Positions 30,878 through 39,593 of a stretch of 64,000 nt of DNA are shown one piece after another (positions within the stretch are counted from its first letter, which is position 1; each line of letters begins with the position of its first letter). The DNA comes from an uncultured Clostridia bacterium (GTDB taxonomy: Bacteria > Bacillota > Clostridia > TANB77 > CAG-508). Under the pieces are notes generated by a model. It had not been told where the DNA came from. It saw nothing but the letters and a program-made list of their open reading frames with translations, and made no database searches. The position numbers were made by a program, and so were the translations under genes. The DNA is taken from the NCBI GenBank assembly GCA_934177795.1, contig CAKPPS010000004.1:33667-97666 (forward strand), read 5' to 3'.

Positions 30878-32623
30878 TTATATTTTATCTGTATAATAAA
30901 ACTCTCCATAACCATATTCTATTTTATAATATTGTTTTATAAATTGAGGTTCAGCTTTATTATTAAATTCATAAGTTGGTTGCTTAATTACTTTACCATT
31001 TGAATCTACTACTCCCCATTTTCCATCTAGCTTTATTCCAGCATATCCATATTCATTAAGGTCTGTTGTTTTTTCATATATATAATCTACTACTTTATTA
31101 CCATTTGAATCTACAAATCCCCATTTTCCATCTTTTTCTTTTGCATAAATCTTATTATTAGGTAATATTTCTTTATTTTCTTTCTCTTCCCCATTATTAT
31201 CAAAATATTTAGTTTCATTGTCATTATATATTTTGATATATCCTTCTTCAGAATTTATTATTGCATCTTTTAATTCACATATTTTTTCTAATTTTTTATT
31301 GTACAATTGTGTAGTTTTATCTTCTGATAATCCTGTTGAAATACATTCTGTTCCTTTTATTTTATCTATAGAATCATATTTTATTTCAATTATTGGGTTT
31401 TCCTTATCATCTATAACACCTACTTTTCCTCCTGTTACAGATACTATAAAATAATTGTCATATAAATATTCCACATAAGAATATTTATTCTTTGTTATTT
31501 CTTTTCCATCTTTATCTGTAATGCTATATATTGATTCTTCTGTACTATTATCTATTTTTATTTTATAATTTTCATTATCAGTATTTGTAATATATATATT
31601 ATCATTATTTTGTACTTCTGTTCCATCTGTTTTGTATACTTGTATTTTGTCATCAGAATCTTTAGCATACATATATTCTCCGACACTATCAATTTGTTTA
31701 TATTCTATTGGTATTATAATTTCTCCATTTATTGTAGCCACTCCAAATTTCTTTGTTTTTTCTACAATTAATTTTTCATTTTCACTATTATAAGATATTG
31801 ATTGATATTCATTATTAATAATTTGTTCACTATTTTTAAATAAACCATATTGACCGTTTTGAGCTACTATTAAATATATGTTGTTATTATCTTTTATATC
31901 AACAATTCTTGATACATCATTATATTCTGGTTTTAATATTATTTTCCCATCTACATTCATATATCCATATCTATAACCATCATCTGTTGTTTTTGATATA
32001 ATATATCCTGCATTTTTATATCCATTTTCTTCTGTTGTATATCCATCTACAGTAATTTGGTCATATTCAGCTTTCACTAAATACTTTCCTTTATTGTTTA
32101 TAACTCCATATTTTCCATCTAATTTTATTAATATTTCTCCCTCTTTATATGGAAAAGCCTCTACTGATTCATATATTGGCTTTGCTATTGTTTTTCCTTC
32201 TAAGTTAATTATTCCTATTTTTCCATCTTTTTCATAAGTTAGCGAATTTTTTTCATACATTAAATCACTAGATATATTTTTTAATCTTATTGGTTTAACA
32301 TTTTGATATTGTGAATATATTTCTTCTTGATTTTGATTTAAAACTTTTGTATTATCTCCATTATAGCAAATAAATACTGCATATTTAGGATTTGGAATTA
32401 TAATATTAGTATATTCTGCATTTACTACTGTATCTCCAGATTTATTTATAACTCCATATTTTTCATTTTCTCTTATAATAAAATAATTATATTCACTTTT
32501 ATTAATCTTTTCTACTTCATATTTTCTATCATTTTGTTCTACCTGCTTATATATAAATAAACCTGCTATTCCTACTATAATTAACATTAATACTACTATT
32601 ATAATTAATTTTTTCTTTTTCAT
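30878..32623 (-). CDS. membrane-anchored WG-repeat protein
   Basis: The 581-residue protein has an N-terminal membrane anchor (residues 4-25, KLIIIVVLMLIIVGIAGLFI) and then only WG/KYG beta repeats. Typical units are KYGVINKSGDTVVNAEY, KIGIINLEGKTIAKPIYESV and KWGFVDSNGNKVVDYIYEKT, with about a dozen in total. WG repeats form extracytoplasmic surfaces of unknown ligand in many Clostridia. It overlaps the end of the upstream CNNM gene by 4 bases (ATGA type), so the two are coupled. A terminator (AAAAGATAAAAT with AACTTTATCTTTT) lies downstream near 30836-30866. Confidence 0.85.
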   Translation of the reverse strand: MKKKKLIIIVVLMLIIVGIAGLFIYKQVEQNDRKYEVEKINKSEYNYFIIRENEKYGVINKSGDTVVNAEYTNIIIPNPKYAVFICYNGDNTKVLNQNQEEIYSQYQNVKPIRLKNISSDLMYEKNSLTYEKDGKIGIINLEGKTIAKPIYESVEAFPYKEGEILIKLDGKYGVINNKGKYLVKAEYDQITVDGYTTEENGYKNAGYIISKTTDDGYRYGYMNVDGKIILKPEYNDVSRIVDIKDNNNIYLIVAQNGQYGLFKNSEQIINNEYQSISYNSENEKLIVEKTKKFGVATINGEIIIPIEYKQIDSVGEYMYAKDSDDKIQVYKTDGTEVQNNDNIYITNTDNENYKIKIDNSTEESIYSITDKDGKEITKNKYSYVEYLYDNYFIVSVTGGKVGVIDDKENPIIEIKYDSIDKIKGTECISTGLSEDKTTQLYNKKLEKICELKDAIINSEEGYIKIYNDNETKYFDNNGEEKENKEILPNNKIYAKEKDGKWGFVDSNGNKVVDYIYEKTTDLNEYGYAGIKLDGKWGVVDSNGKVIKQPTYEFNNKAEPQFIKQYYKIEYGYGEFYYTDKI

Positions 32624-34002
32624 ATATTTTTTCCTTCCTTCTCATTTTTTTCTGTTTTAAGTATATTATTTTTACATGCTTTTATTTTTAAAATTCTTTT
32701 GTCTTCTGATTTTTCTATTTTATATGTTACATTTGGAGTCTCTATAACTGGCTTTTCTTTCTCTTCAGGTATTCTTCCTAATTTTTCTTGTAGAAATCCA
32801 GCTATTGTATCATAATCTCCTTCTGGAATTTCAGCATTTAAAATTTTATTTACATCATATATCGGTAAACTTCCAGATAATAAATATGTGTTTTCATCTA
32901 TTTTTTCATATTCTTTTTCTTCCTTGTCATACTCATCATATATATCACCAACAAGTTCTTCTAAAATATCTTCCATTGTAATTATTCCAGCTGTTCCACC
33001 ATATTCATCAACTATAATTGCTATCTGCATATTATTTTTTTGTAATTCTTTAAATACTTCATTTATTAACCTATTTTGCGATACAAAATACGCATTTTTT
33101 ACTATATTTTTTACTTTAAATGTTTTCTTATTGATATTTTTTAGTACATCTTTTATATACAATATACCTTTTATCTCGTCAATCGTTTCATCATATACTG
33201 GTATTCTACTATATCTATATTCTTCCTTAGACAGTTCTTCCAAAAGCTCCTCTGTACTGATGTTTATATCTACAGCAAATATATCTTTTCGGTGTTTCAT
33301 TATTTCTGACACTGTAATGTCATTAAATTCAAATACATTATTTATTAATTCTTTTTCTTCCTCTTTTATTGTTCCTTTTTCTTCTCCCTGGTCCACCATC
33401 ATTTTTATTTCTTCTTCTGTTACAGTTTCTTCTTCATTTTCACCTACACCAAATAACTTAGAAATTGTATTGGTTACCATTGTTAACAATTTTACAAATG
33501 GTGCTGTTATTATAGAAATTCCTCTTATTACACCTATTGTTGCATAAGATATTTTTTCATAATGTTTCATTGCTAATCTTTTAGGTACAAGTTCTCCAAA
33601 TACCAATGTAAAAAACGATAGTATTATTGTTATTATTAGTATAGAAACATTTTTCCAGATTCCTATACTAATACTTGGTATAAGATTATTCAAAACAGGT
33701 GCTAACATATCTGCAAATGTATCTGAAGCAAATGCACTTGATAGAAAACCTGCTAATGTTATTCCTATTTGTATTGTCGCTAGAAATTTACTGGGTTCTT
33801 TCAACATACTTTCTATTTGTTGTGCTTTTTTATTCCCTTCTTTTGATTGCTTTTCTATTTTAGCATCATTTAAAGATATAAATGCTATTTCACTTGCTGC
33901 AAAATATGCATTTAATAAAATTAATATTACTAATACCATTATTTGTGAAATCATATTATTTATGCTCCCTTTTTTCTTTTTCTTACTTGTATATTCTATC
34001 AA
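32620..34002 (-). CDS. CNNM/CorC (HlyC) family transporter-like protein
   Basis: The 460-residue protein has the DUF21 membrane domain (about residues 18-205, with IQIGITLAGFLSSAFASDTF), then a CBS pair (about 225-345) and a CorC_HlyC C-terminal domain (GSLPIYDVNKILNAEIPEGD). Family members are linked to Mg2+ efflux or membrane stress. A DUF21 stretch, ELVPKRLAMKHYEKISYA, is well conserved. The start may be internal (an ATG follows the basic leader SKKKKKGSINN). It is followed by a WG-repeat protein with overlapping stop and start. Confidence 0.88.
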   Translation of the reverse strand: MIEYTSKKKKKGSINNMISQIMVLVILILLNAYFAASEIAFISLNDAKIEKQSKEGNKKAQQIESMLKEPSKFLATIQIGITLAGFLSSAFASDTFADMLAPVLNNLIPSISIGIWKNVSILIITIILSFFTLVFGELVPKRLAMKHYEKISYATIGVIRGISIITAPFVKLLTMVTNTISKLFGVGENEEETVTEEEIKMMVDQGEEKGTIKEEEKELINNVFEFNDITVSEIMKHRKDIFAVDINISTEELLEELSKEEYRYSRIPVYDETIDEIKGILYIKDVLKNINKKTFKVKNIVKNAYFVSQNRLINEVFKELQKNNMQIAIIVDEYGGTAGIITMEDILEELVGDIYDEYDKEEKEYEKIDENTYLLSGSLPIYDVNKILNAEIPEGDYDTIAGFLQEKLGRIPEEKEKPVIETPNVTYKIEKSEDKRILKIKACKNNILKTEKNEKEGKNI

Positions 34003-34145
34003 AGTTTATTTTTTTATTCAATACTTTTTTTATTCTTATATAAATCAAGTTCTTGGTCGCATATCTTTTGATATGTTTCAAATAATAAGTCATTCCAAAA
34101 TATCGTATAAGAGTTTATATTATTATTTAGAAAGTGGGGGAAATT

Positions 34146-34475
34146 ATGAATAAAAGCAACATCAATAGCCATATTGGAAAAATTTGTCAAGAATATAGAT
34201 TAAAAAGTAATTTAACACAAAATCAAGTATCTGAACTAACTGGATTAGAACCTAGACATATTAGTCAAATCGAACGAGGTCTTTCTAAAGGTAGTATTGA
34301 TACTTTGTTAAAATTGTGTAATGCTTACAAAATTACACCTGATATTATTTTATATGATTTATTAGATGATGAACTTAAGAATTCTGTTTCTATTTATGAT
34401 GAAAAGTTTAAAAAGTTAACAAAAAAGGATAAGGAAAGTATTATTTATTTTATAGAGTATTTTTTATCTAGATGA
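34146..34475 (+). CDS. XRE-family regulator, SinR-like
   Basis: The ATG at 34146 is preceded by AGTGGGGG and preferred over an upstream GTG at 34134. The HTH domain spans residues 8-65: IGKICQEYRLKSNLTQNQVS, then GLEPRHISQIERGLSKGSID. A C-terminal helix (KLTKKDKESIIYFIEYFLSR) probably dimerises. The gene is isolated, divergent from the CNNM gene and convergent with the pilin-like gene. Its targets are unknown. Confidence 0.8.
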   Translation: MNKSNINSHIGKICQEYRLKSNLTQNQVSELTGLEPRHISQIERGLSKGSIDTLLKLCNAYKITPDIILYDLLDDELKNSVSIYDEKFKKLTKKDKESIIYFIEYFLSR

Positions 34476-34669
34476 TTATTTTTTAGGCTTTATACTATGG
34501 TTTATATTTTAAAGTTCAAAAAAGATGCATAATATGTAATGTAATTTATACATTCTATCATGCATCTTTCATACTTTTTTGATTTTATACAGTTATTTTG
34601 TATATTTTCTCAACTTTTTTACCTATAAAACTACTTTCCTGACAACTTTAAACTTTACGGCTTTAGGGT

Positions 34670-36028
34670 TCAGCTTTTCAAAAATAAAGTGGGACGAAAA
34701 CCAATGTCGCTGCTGCTGCTGGAAGGATAGCGGCCGCCACGGCCGGAAGCTGGAAAGACGGAACCTGTAGTGCTGTAATAGCCTCCTCTGCCAGCTCGAT
34801 TGTTGGTACGGCAGGACTCCATTGTCCATTCATATACATTTCCTGCCAAATCATATACTTTTTTGACTTGGTTTTTTCCTCCATTTAAATCTATTCCTGT
34901 TTTATGCTCAGAATTTCCTGAAACTCCATCATACCATCCCATTCCTGTACTATCTTGGTAATATTTTTTTCCTGAAACCGTTGAATCTACATTTTTCATC
35001 CAATTCATCACAGCATCCCATTGTACACCATAAATCAATGTACTTTGCACTGTTTTATATTTATTTTCTTTTGCAAAATTTCTTGATAGTTCTACTGCTC
35101 CTCCTGTTGTTGCTGTTTCACTTTCTTGCATTTCACCTGTTGATGACCATGAAATATTATTATATACATTCGCATTTTTTTGTACTACTACTTTTCCATC
35201 CGTATCCTTTCCAGCTTCATATCTTCCTATATAAAATCCCTCATTTTTCTTTACACTTGCATACATGTCTCTTGCTTCTTGCTGGGTTGTTGCTGTTTCT
35301 GTTACTTTAGCATTTGTTCCTGTTGCATCTGATTCTCCACAATCAGGAAAATCATCGTCAAATCTACCATTGTAACATCCAGCTCTTCTTACAAACTCAC
35401 TTTCAAAATTTTCTTTGCTTACTGGCACCCACACAAATTGGTTTTGTTTACTATCTTCTATTACTATTCCTTCATCTATTGTTGTTCCACTATCTTCTGC
35501 TACCTTAAATCCTGCTGGGATTTTTACTGTTCCATCTGTTACTGTTAAATCTGAATTCTCTGTTTTATTTTTCATTTCGTCTTTCTTCGCATCAGTTATT
35601 GTAATAGTTCCTCCTGTTGGTGGGGTTACTGGTGTATCTGTACCTGAAGCTGTTGTTGTTCCATTTTCTTCTATTGTTACATTATATCCATCTACTGTTA
35701 CTGTTGCTGGCAAACTTTCTATTTTATTGCTGTCTGATATTGCACTTCCATTATATTTTAATCCACTTATATTTTGTAAATTTTTATTTAATTGATTTAA
35801 ATCAATCTTTCCATCTGTTCCATAACTTGCCATTACCTCTGTTTGTACTTTCTCTTTTGCTGTTGCTTTTGCTGTTTTATTTTTTGCTTCTGTTGTTTTT
35901 GTTAGTATTCCATTATCTCCTGTTAACATTGCTATTGTTACTCCTGCTAAGATTAACAATACTATGATTGTTATCACCAATGCTATTAATGTTATACCTT
36001 TGTTTGTTTTTATTTCTCTTGTTTTCAT
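34670..36028 (-). CDS. pilin-like surface protein with C-terminal FGE-sulfatase (C-type-lectin-fold) domain; candidate DGR target
   Basis: The 452-residue protein starts with a type III-like prepilin signal, TNKGITLIALVITIIVLLIL AGVTIAML, that is, a basic leader, a conserved glycine and a single hydrophobic helix. A linker and a Thr-rich region (about 110-160) follow. The FGE-sulfatase/C-type-lectin-fold domain (about 195-452) holds GFYIGRYEAG, WDAVMNWM and DLAGNVYEWTMES, and ends in GFRPTLFLKS. That fold is the usual display scaffold of diversity-generating retroelements. The last 50 codons are GC-rich with mostly C-ending codons (AGC, GGC, TCC, GAC), unlike the rest of the gene. A promoter at 36244-36273 implies a leader of about 210 bases. 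No retroelement reverse transcriptase is in the window. Confidence 0.75.
   Translation of the reverse strand: MKTREIKTNKGITLIALVITIIVLLILAGVTIAMLTGDNGILTKTTEAKNKTAKATAKEKVQTEVMASYGTDGKIDLNQLNKNLQNISGLKYNGSAISDSNKIESLPATVTVDGYNVTIEENGTTTASGTDTPVTPPTGGTITITDAKKDEMKNKTENSDLTVTDGTVKIPAGFKVAEDSGTTIDEGIVIEDSKQNQFVWVPVSKENFESEFVRRAGCYNGRFDDDFPDCGESDATGTNAKVTETATTQQEARDMYASVKKNEGFYIGRYEAGKDTDGKVVVQKNANVYNNISWSSTGEMQESETATTGGAVELSRNFAKENKYKTVQSTLIYGVQWDAVMNWMKNVDSTVSGKKYYQDSTGMGWYDGVSGNSEHKTGIDLNGGKNQVKKVYDLAGNVYEWTMESCRTNNRAGRGGYYSTTGSVFPASGRGGRYPSSSSSDIGFRPTLFLKS
34684..34825 (-). repeat. candidate DGR variable region (VR)
   Basis: The segment encodes SCRTNNRAGRGGYYSTTGSV, then FPASGRGGRYPSSSSSDIGF. 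In 34741-34800, 34 of 60 bases are G or C, roughly twice the local level. Codons at exposed loop positions are NNC types (AGC x5, GGC x5, TCC, GAC, CGC, TAC), as expected if AAC codons of a template were mutated at adenines. The invariant frame (RGGxY, GFRPTL) is kept. The template repeat is not in the window. Confidence 0.55.
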
Positions 36029-36243
36029 CTCTTTCGTTTCTCCTTCCTTTTATTTCTTTTTTACTTTAGTATTTACTTCTTTTTGCTTTTTATTACCTTT
36101 TATTTTTTGTTTTTTCTTCTTTACTTTTTCTTCGCAATTTTTTATAGCCAAATACTTTCAGCTTTTTACAAAGGTATTTTATTTTCAATGTACTTGACTA
36201 TTTTTCTTATTGCTATTTTCTTTTGACTTTTATCGTCTTTTAA

Positions 36244-36273
36244 ATTATACATTATCTCTTGTTATTTTTTCAA
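36244..36273 (-). promoter_or_regulatory. promoter of the pilin-like gene
   Basis: On the minus strand TTGAAA (36273-36268) and TATAAT (36249-36244) are 18 bases apart. The rest of 36029-36491 is AT-rich spacer and leader with no gene visible. Confidence 0.55.
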
Positions 36274-36491
36274 GTCTTTTTGATTTTATTTTTGATTTTT
36301 ATCTTTTTTCTATTTATGGTATATCATATATATTAATTTTTTTATAATTTTTTATTCATTGATATTCTGGCATTTGCCTTTATAAAAGTGACAGAACTTA
36401 ATTTCTCATTCAATCAAATTTTCATAATTAATAGTAAAATTAAATTTTATATGATAAAATAACAATAAATAAAAATTTTAGGAGATTCACA

Positions 36492-36935
36492 ATGAATAGT
36501 GTTTTATGTAATTCATACACCGAAGTTAGTTATATCCTAGATATTTTAGGTGAAGAATATAAAAATAAACTACCTGAAAAAATTTTAAAATTAATTTATA
36601 CTAACAAAAATTATGATTATAAAATCAATTTTAATTTTGATATTACAAAAAATAATATAAATATAAGTAGAAATGCCTTAATAATTATTAGTATTTTAAA
36701 CTTGAAATATTGGGAATATGACGAATTAAAAAAAGATAAATTAAAAAATTTATATGCAAAAAATGAAAAAATTTATCAAAATAAAATAAATAACTACAAA
36801 AATGATAATTGGCTAAATAAAAATAAACAAACTATAGAAAATAAACCAGTTCAAGAAACATGCCTAATACCTAAAAAGAATAATTCTTTATGGAATACTA
36901 TTAAAAAATTCATAAGAAAAATATTAAACAAATAA
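36492..36935 (+). CDS. unknown protein paired with a HipA-like kinase (147 aa)
   Basis: The product reads MNSVLCNSYTEVSYILDILG, then EEYKNKLPEKILKLIYTNKN. An asparagine/lysine-rich middle follows and a short amphipathic, basic C terminus, NSLWNTIKKFIRKILNK. No helix-turn-helix is obvious. It ends 12 bases before the HipA-like kinase gene, which has its own AGGAGG, so the two form an operon. In two-gene hip modules the upstream partner is usually an antitoxin or adaptor. This one lacks the HipB signature, so its role is open. Confidence 0.55.
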   Translation: MNSVLCNSYTEVSYILDILGEEYKNKLPEKILKLIYTNKNYDYKINFNFDITKNNINISRNALIIISILNLKYWEYDELKKDKLKNLYAKNEKIYQNKINNYKNDNWLNKNKQTIENKPVQETCLIPKKNNSLWNTIKKFIRKILNK

Positions 36936-36947
36936 GGAGGAACCTTT

Positions 36948-38144
36948 ATGGATTACTTTATACAAAGTAACTATTCTTTAGAAGATTTGGAAGATTTTAG
37001 AGATAGTAATGGCTTTATAGATTTAACCTCAGCTGGTATACAACTTACAAATGAATCAAGGGAAAAACGTGGTACTGTTGACAGATTTAAAAACTGGGTT
37101 GATTTTAATGGGAAAAAAGCTTTAATAAGAGGAGAAGTTGTAGATGCAGAGAATTATTCTATCTATGCTGAACTAATAGTAGAAGAAATTGCAAAAGAAC
37201 TATCAATTGATTCTGCTCATTATGATTTAATCAAACTAAAAGATGAAGATGGAGTCGAAAAATTTGGTGTTTTATCTGAATCCATTATAGATTTTGATAA
37301 AGAAGAACTATTTAGTTTAAGAGATTTAATAGGTGACGAGCCTAGAGATCCAAATGAAAAAATTGACTACGCATCAACTGTAAACTATCAATTTACACTA
37401 GAACAATTAAGAAAAAGATTGAAATCAATTAATTATTCAGAACAAGACATAGATAAAATTATTTCTGATTATAATAAAAGATCACTATTTTATTTGACCG
37501 TATTAGATATAGATAAACATCCTGAAAATATCTCATTCATAAAAGAAATTAATGGAAATAGTAATATTAAATTAAGTCCAAATTACGACAGTGAATTTTC
37601 TTTATTCCTAGAAAAAGATAAGGAAATGGCTGAATTCTTTTTAGATTATCCCTCAGAATTTGGAAAAGAAATGAATATACAAGATCCTAGAATAGGTACT
37701 ATTGTAAGTAAAAAAGACGGTGGTTGGAATGAAATGTGGAAAGACACATTAGAATTATTAATTGAAGATGATGAAATATATGATTATTATAACAATAATA
37801 TACGTGAAAAAATTAATATGGAAGAAATATTACAAAAAGTAGAATCTAGAATCCACGCACCATTACCTAGTATTGTAAAAAATATAGCTATAAAAGCATA
37901 CAATACAAGAAACAATACTATAGAAAAAATCGTAGATGGTGAATTACAGCCTAAACAAAGTAAACAAGAAAAATTAACTCCTAATTCTTTTTTGAATGAG
38001 CTGATTTCAAAAAGTACACAAGCTTCCATACGTACAGGAGAACAAATAGCTGTAGGCAAAACTATGGAAAATGATATGGCAAAAGAAAAATATCATGAAT
38101 ATGATAATCTTCTTGATAAACTATTTCCTAGTTTAGATGATTAA
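36948..38144 (+). CDS. HipA-like serine/threonine kinase (398 aa)
   Basis: The protein has the HipA/CtkA-type kinase layout. A glycine/basic loop and nucleotide-binding lysine region reads RFKNWVDFNGKKALIRGEVV, and the regulatory-helix segment is VEEIAKELSID. The catalytic loop YLTVLDIDKHPENISFI has the D-K-H-x-x-N pattern, and the metal-binding YDSEFSLF stands where kinases have DFG. HipA-type kinases phosphorylate translation factors or modifying proteins and induce growth arrest. About 100 C-terminal residues (QSKQEKLTPNSFLNELISKS) are extra. The gene is coupled to the 147-residue gene. The protein is diverged from E. coli HipA, so activity is uncertain. Confidence 0.7.
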   Translation: MDYFIQSNYSLEDLEDFRDSNGFIDLTSAGIQLTNESREKRGTVDRFKNWVDFNGKKALIRGEVVDAENYSIYAELIVEEIAKELSIDSAHYDLIKLKDEDGVEKFGVLSESIIDFDKEELFSLRDLIGDEPRDPNEKIDYASTVNYQFTLEQLRKRLKSINYSEQDIDKIISDYNKRSLFYLTVLDIDKHPENISFIKEINGNSNIKLSPNYDSEFSLFLEKDKEMAEFFLDYPSEFGKEMNIQDPRIGTIVSKKDGGWNEMWKDTLELLIEDDEIYDYYNNNIREKINMEEILQKVESRIHAPLPSIVKNIAIKAYNTRNNTIEKIVDGELQPKQSKQEKLTPNSFLNELISKSTQASIRTGEQIAVGKTMENDMAKEKYHEYDNLLDKLFPSLDD

Positions 38145-38312
38145 TAAAATTCAATAACAACTACATCTTTTGAATGAAAAGCATAATTGGTTACTGTTTA
38201 TTAGTATATTTATACTACTATCTCCACATTTGCTTAAATACTAAAACTTGAAAAATCATTACAATATGGTATAATAAATATACAATGCTTTATTAACAGA
38301 AAGGAGGTCTAT

Positions 38313-38585
38313 ATGAAATATATAGTCTTTTATAATAATATTGAAATTGGTGTATTAGAAATTAATAAAAAAAATCAATATAAATATACACCAAATGAGA
38401 AAATAACTACAGAAGTAAAAGAAAAAATTTCCCTTTTTCCTGAGCTTTTAGTTCAGTCAGAATGGGGAAAACCAATACCAATTTTTGAAAATAGAATCAG
38501 AGATGCTAAGAGCTTTTCTCAAGAAAGAGAAATTAGCACTCAAACTGATTTATTTCAATTGGTCTTAGTGGACAATATTTCTTAA
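38313..38585 (+). CDS. small protein resembling the HipA N-terminal subdomain (90 aa)
   Basis: The product reads MKYIVFYNNIEIGVLEINKK, then a YTPNEKITTE segment and LFPELLVQSEWGKPIPIFEN. The strand-strand-YxPxxK arrangement followed by a PxFxxRI element is reminiscent of the small N-terminal lobe found as a separate subunit (HipS-like) in tripartite hip modules. The similarity is weak. An AGGAGG ribosome site supports the start, and a terminator hairpin (AAAATGAGTGAAA with TTTCACTCATTTT) follows at about 38597-38628. It lies 168 bases downstream of the HipA-like kinase, but on a separate transcript. Confidence 0.5.
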   Translation: MKYIVFYNNIEIGVLEINKKNQYKYTPNEKITTEVKEKISLFPELLVQSEWGKPIPIFENRIRDAKSFSQEREISTQTDLFQLVLVDNIS

Positions 38586-38827
38586 TAGTCCTCAAAAAAT
38601 GAGTGAAACAATTTCACTCATTTTTTATAATCTCATTTATGTTATAAAACTAAATTATAATTATTTTTTCTATACTTTACATAAAAGTTCAAACTTCTTA
38701 ACACTGACTTCTCACTCACGCTAAATTGATTTTGTTGACATAATTTTCATGGTGTAGTATAATATTTATAGTTACTATAATTAACTTGCCTTCTAATTAT
38801 AGAAGTCAAACTACAGGAGGACAATAT

Positions 38828-39139
38828 ATGTCAAAAAATTTTATCAAACTCAGAGAATCCCTTTTTTATAATGAATACTTTTTTGTAGATCATAATAGCT
38901 TTATGTTAAATGATCTTTTAGCAGCCGAAGACTGGGTTTCTCCGGTTACTGTAAAATTTGGGGAACACTTATGCAATGAAAGCAACGATTATGTCGCAAT
39001 TCATTGTAAGGTAACCAAAAAACATTCAAAACGTTTTGAATATCTTTTAGAAAGATTAAAAAACAAACTGTTGTTGTTAGGATATCTTGACTATCCTGCA
39101 GTATGTGATACTGTAGTAGGTATTGTAACATCAGCATAA
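38828..39139 (+). CDS. unknown small protein (103 aa)
   Basis: The start at 38828 follows CAGGAGGACAATAT. The product reads MSKNFIKLRESLFYNEYFFV, then DHNSFMLNDLLAAEDWVSPV and a lysine-rich helix (KHSKRFEYLLERLKNKLLLL) ending in AVCDTVVGIVTSA. There is no membrane segment or known motif. Codons with C or G endings (GCA GTA TGT, GCC GAA GAC) are somewhat commoner than in neighbours. A terminator (AGAGTTG with CAACTCT plus T run) lies just downstream near 39161-39186. A stand-alone unknown. Confidence 0.55.
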   Translation: MSKNFIKLRESLFYNEYFFVDHNSFMLNDLLAAEDWVSPVTVKFGEHLCNESNDYVAIHCKVTKKHSKRFEYLLERLKNKLLLLGYLDYPAVCDTVVGIVTSA

Positions 39140-39221
39140 GGAATACTATATTGTCTTTATAAAGAGTTGTGTTAGCAACTCTTTTTTATATTTCTAAAAG
39201 CCCATATTAGATATCTTTGAA

Positions 39222-39485
39222 TTAAATTTTTTCTAAGTCTTCCCCATATTTCACTCCTAGAGAATAACTAAATGCAAAATAAAATTCTTCGGTTGTATAA
39301 AATAATTGTACTATTTCATCAAACTTGCTTCTCTGTTCTGTATTTAAACTTTTTTCTAACTCTTCTATTGCATCTGCAAGTCTAATATAACTTTTATCAA
39401 ATTTTTCATTTTCTCTTAATATATTTATCTTTCCTTCTATCATTTCACTTATATATTTATAGTCGTTATTTTCAAATATATTCAT
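39222..39485 (-). CDS. unknown small helical protein (87 aa)
   Basis: The product MNIFENNDYKYISEMIEGKI begins a probably all-helical protein with the segment DAIEELEKSLNTEQRSKFDE and ends YFAFSYSLGVKYGEDLEKI. Similar short proteins with a YSLGxKxG ending are common as orphan genes in gut Clostridia, without known role. A GGAGG ribosome site (AAAAGGAGGAAATAAATG) supports the start. It lies between two terminators and is not in an operon. Confidence 0.55.
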   Translation of the reverse strand: MNIFENNDYKYISEMIEGKINILRENEKFDKSYIRLADAIEELEKSLNTEQRSKFDEIVQLFYTTEEFYFAFSYSLGVKYGEDLEKI

Positions 39486-39593
39486 TTATTTCCTCCTTTT
39501 GTTTTTATAATTATAGTATGTTTATTTTTTTACTTTTTATTCCATTATATAATTTAAAAAGCCCTAAAGTTTTAGCTCTAGGACTTTTCTTAT

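Noticed and set aside
34579..34829. Short plus- and minus-strand frames over the pilin-like gene end (Arg/Ser/Gln-rich)
   Set aside because: They are shadows of the GC-rich tail of the real leftward gene and have no ribosome sites.
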